Assembly (NCBI GenBank): GCA_964490845.1
Contig: CAZBED010000008.1
Span: forward strand, 55,422 to 119,421
Reading direction: 5' to 3'
DNA from: JADJSS01 sp964490845
Lineage (GTDB): Bacteria > Bacteroidota > Bacteroidia > Chitinophagales > JADIYW01
DNA length: 64,000 nucleotides
Numbering within the stretch: position 1 is the first letter of the stretch; every line of letters begins with the position of its first letter. Positions 62,883-64,000 of this stretch are shown piece by piece. Below the pieces are notes generated by a model. It did no database searches and was not told the origin of the DNA. It was given only the letters and a program-made list of their open reading frames with translations. A program made the translations under genes and the position numbers.

Positions 62883-63821
62883 ATGCCTGTTTTCAAGATT
62901 CAACATATTACCAAATACCTGTACGACCGCCCCGTAAAAGAAAGCGTCAACCAGATAAAAATCTTTCCCTTTAACCGGAATGGCCAGGAAATCCTCAGTC
63001 ACGAGCTCCATATTACCGATGAGCCGATAATCAACAAATTTCAGGACTACTGGGGTAACAATGTAGGTTATTTTACCCTTTCACAGCCACACGAAAGCCT
63101 AATCATCGACAGCAGGATGATTGCCAAAACCTTTTACAAAGAAATAGATGAATCGATTTCCACCAGGGAAGACTGGAATCTGCTTCGGGAAGAGATTGAT
63201 TCGAACCTGTTGTTGTTGGATTTGGCCCAAAAAGAAACGATTCAATCACAGGATAAGATCCAAAGCATCCTGAGCGATATCTGCATTGAAGATTGTTCGC
63301 CGTTACAATCGTTAAAAAGCTGCTCAGAGTACATCTTTGAGAACTTTCAATACCTGAAAGGTATTACGAACATAGAAACGACGATAGACGAAATCATGGA
63401 GTTCCGCTCCGGAGTCTGTCAGGATTTTGCTCATGTTTTACTGCAACTGCTCCGTACCATCGGCATACCCAGCCGGTATGTGAGCGGCTATGTTTGCCCG
63501 AATAAGAACGGTATGCGTGGCGAAGGCGCTACCCATGCCTGGGTAGAGGCACACGTCCCCAATCTGGGATGGGTAGGCATCGATCCGACTAATAATTGTT
63601 TCGCCAACGAACACCACATTCAGCTTGCGGTTGGGAGAGATTTTACAGACTGTACCCCGGTAAAAGGCACCTTTAAGGGGCCGGCAAACCATGAACTGAT
63701 GGTATTTGTTTCCGTAGGTTATGAAGATGGTACCGTGTTTGAAGACGAAAACACGGTAAAAATGCAAAAAGAACTGACGGATGCCATTCCGGTTATCCAT
63801 ATCGTTCAACAGCAGCAATAA
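62883..63821 (+). CDS. Transglutaminase-like family protein
   Basis: A 312-residue protein with the N-terminal beta-rich domain (ITKYLYDRPV) typical of bacterial transglutaminase-like proteins and the catalytic core. The core has Cys in FRSGVCQDFAHVL (about residue 178), His in GEGATHAWVEA and Asp in IDPTNN. The Cys-His-Asp triad is complete. It may cut or join isopeptide bonds, fitting with the ATP-grasp partner. Third gene of the triplet operon. Confidence 0.93.
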   Translation: MPVFKIQHITKYLYDRPVKESVNQIKIFPFNRNGQEILSHELHITDEPIINKFQDYWGNNVGYFTLSQPHESLIIDSRMIAKTFYKEIDESISTREDWNLLREEIDSNLLLLDLAQKETIQSQDKIQSILSDICIEDCSPLQSLKSCSEYIFENFQYLKGITNIETTIDEIMEFRSGVCQDFAHVLLQLLRTIGIPSRYVSGYVCPNKNGMRGEGATHAWVEAHVPNLGWVGIDPTNNCFANEHHIQLAVGRDFTDCTPVKGTFKGPANHELMVFVSVGYEDGTVFEDENTVKMQKELTDAIPVIHIVQQQQ

Positions 63822-63906
63822 GCTAAGTCTGTGATTATGTTTAAATTGATTACCAAAAATCCTGTGAAAATTTAAACTTTTTTATTTTTTTAGTTGTTTG
63901 GGTGAT

Positions 63907-64000
63907 ATGGAACAAACAAGAATTTCTGCCAATGCAAAAACTATTAAAAGACTGGCAGGCTTACTGCGACTAGAAAAATCCAACATTTATTTCGTTTACT
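63907..64000 (+). CDS. Probable ABC transporter (ATP-binding/permease), N-terminal fragment
   Basis: An ATG at 63907 opens a frame that runs off the window. The 31 visible residues include KRLAGLLRLEKSNIYFVY, which resembles the start of HlyB/LapB-type exporter proteins of Bacteroidetes just before the first membrane helix. The call rests on a short segment and is tentative. Confidence 0.45.
   Translation, partial: MEQTRISANAKTIKRLAGLLRLEKSNIYFVY

Overview
The window reads as a chromosomal segment of a Bacteroidota (Bacteroidetes) bacterium. The evidence is two secreted proteins ending in a type IX secretion (T9SS) sorting domain, a TonB receptor with an N-terminal carboxypeptidase-regulatory-like domain, Bacteroidetes-type promoters (TTTG, 18-19 nt, TAnnTTTG) at several starts, and near absence of Shine-Dalgarno sequences. 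I saw no transposase, phage gene, CRISPR array or rRNA. The species cannot be named from sequence alone.

Region 1 (1-20 kb) is metabolic. It holds a cut-off secreted M43 metalloprotease, an ALDH with a DUF962/Mpo1 protein, a lipoprotein and a TonB receptor. A forward gene group (6.8-12.9 kb) follows: a PLP fold-III amino-acid lyase/racemase-like protein, an ALDH, a four-helix-bundle protein that looks inserted, a GMC oxidoreductase, a haloalkane-dehalogenase-like hydrolase and a small unknown. A convergent cytochrome P450, an O-methyltransferase-like protein, tryptophanase and the glyoxylate shunt pair aceB-aceA complete the region.

Region 2 (20-39.3 kb) is the remarkable part. After a secreted sphingomyelinase-like nuclease-fold protein come two paralogous SAM methyltransferases and two UbiA-type prenyltransferases. 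They are followed by 13 consecutive genes encoding 14 phytanoyl-CoA dioxygenase (PhyH) type Fe(II)/2-oxoglutarate oxygenase domains. The genes form two converging operon-like arrays, six genes rightward and seven leftward, nearly all with overlapping or abutting ends. Thirteen of the 14 domains keep the HxD...H...R residues; the first gene has Asn in place of the Asp.

Region 3 (39.5-55.8 kb) is a mosaic of short divergent and convergent units: a polytopic membrane protein, a B12-binding radical SAM protein, a methyltransferase, a NodB-type deacetylase, a fucosyltransferase-like protein, two paralogous radical SAM proteins with a Cys-rich module in front of the radical SAM core, a NodU/CmcH-type carbamoyltransferase with a small SxtJ-like membrane protein, and four SGNH hydrolases. 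This content suggests decoration of a glycan, lipid or secondary metabolite. Together regions 2 and 3 look like one large biosynthetic island, but that link is inference.

Region 4 (55.8-64 kb) is core again: smc, tRNA-Arg(TCG), an acyl-CoA thioesterase, the conserved trio of circularly permuted ATP-grasp, alpha-E and transglutaminase-like proteins, and the first codons of a probable ABC transporter.
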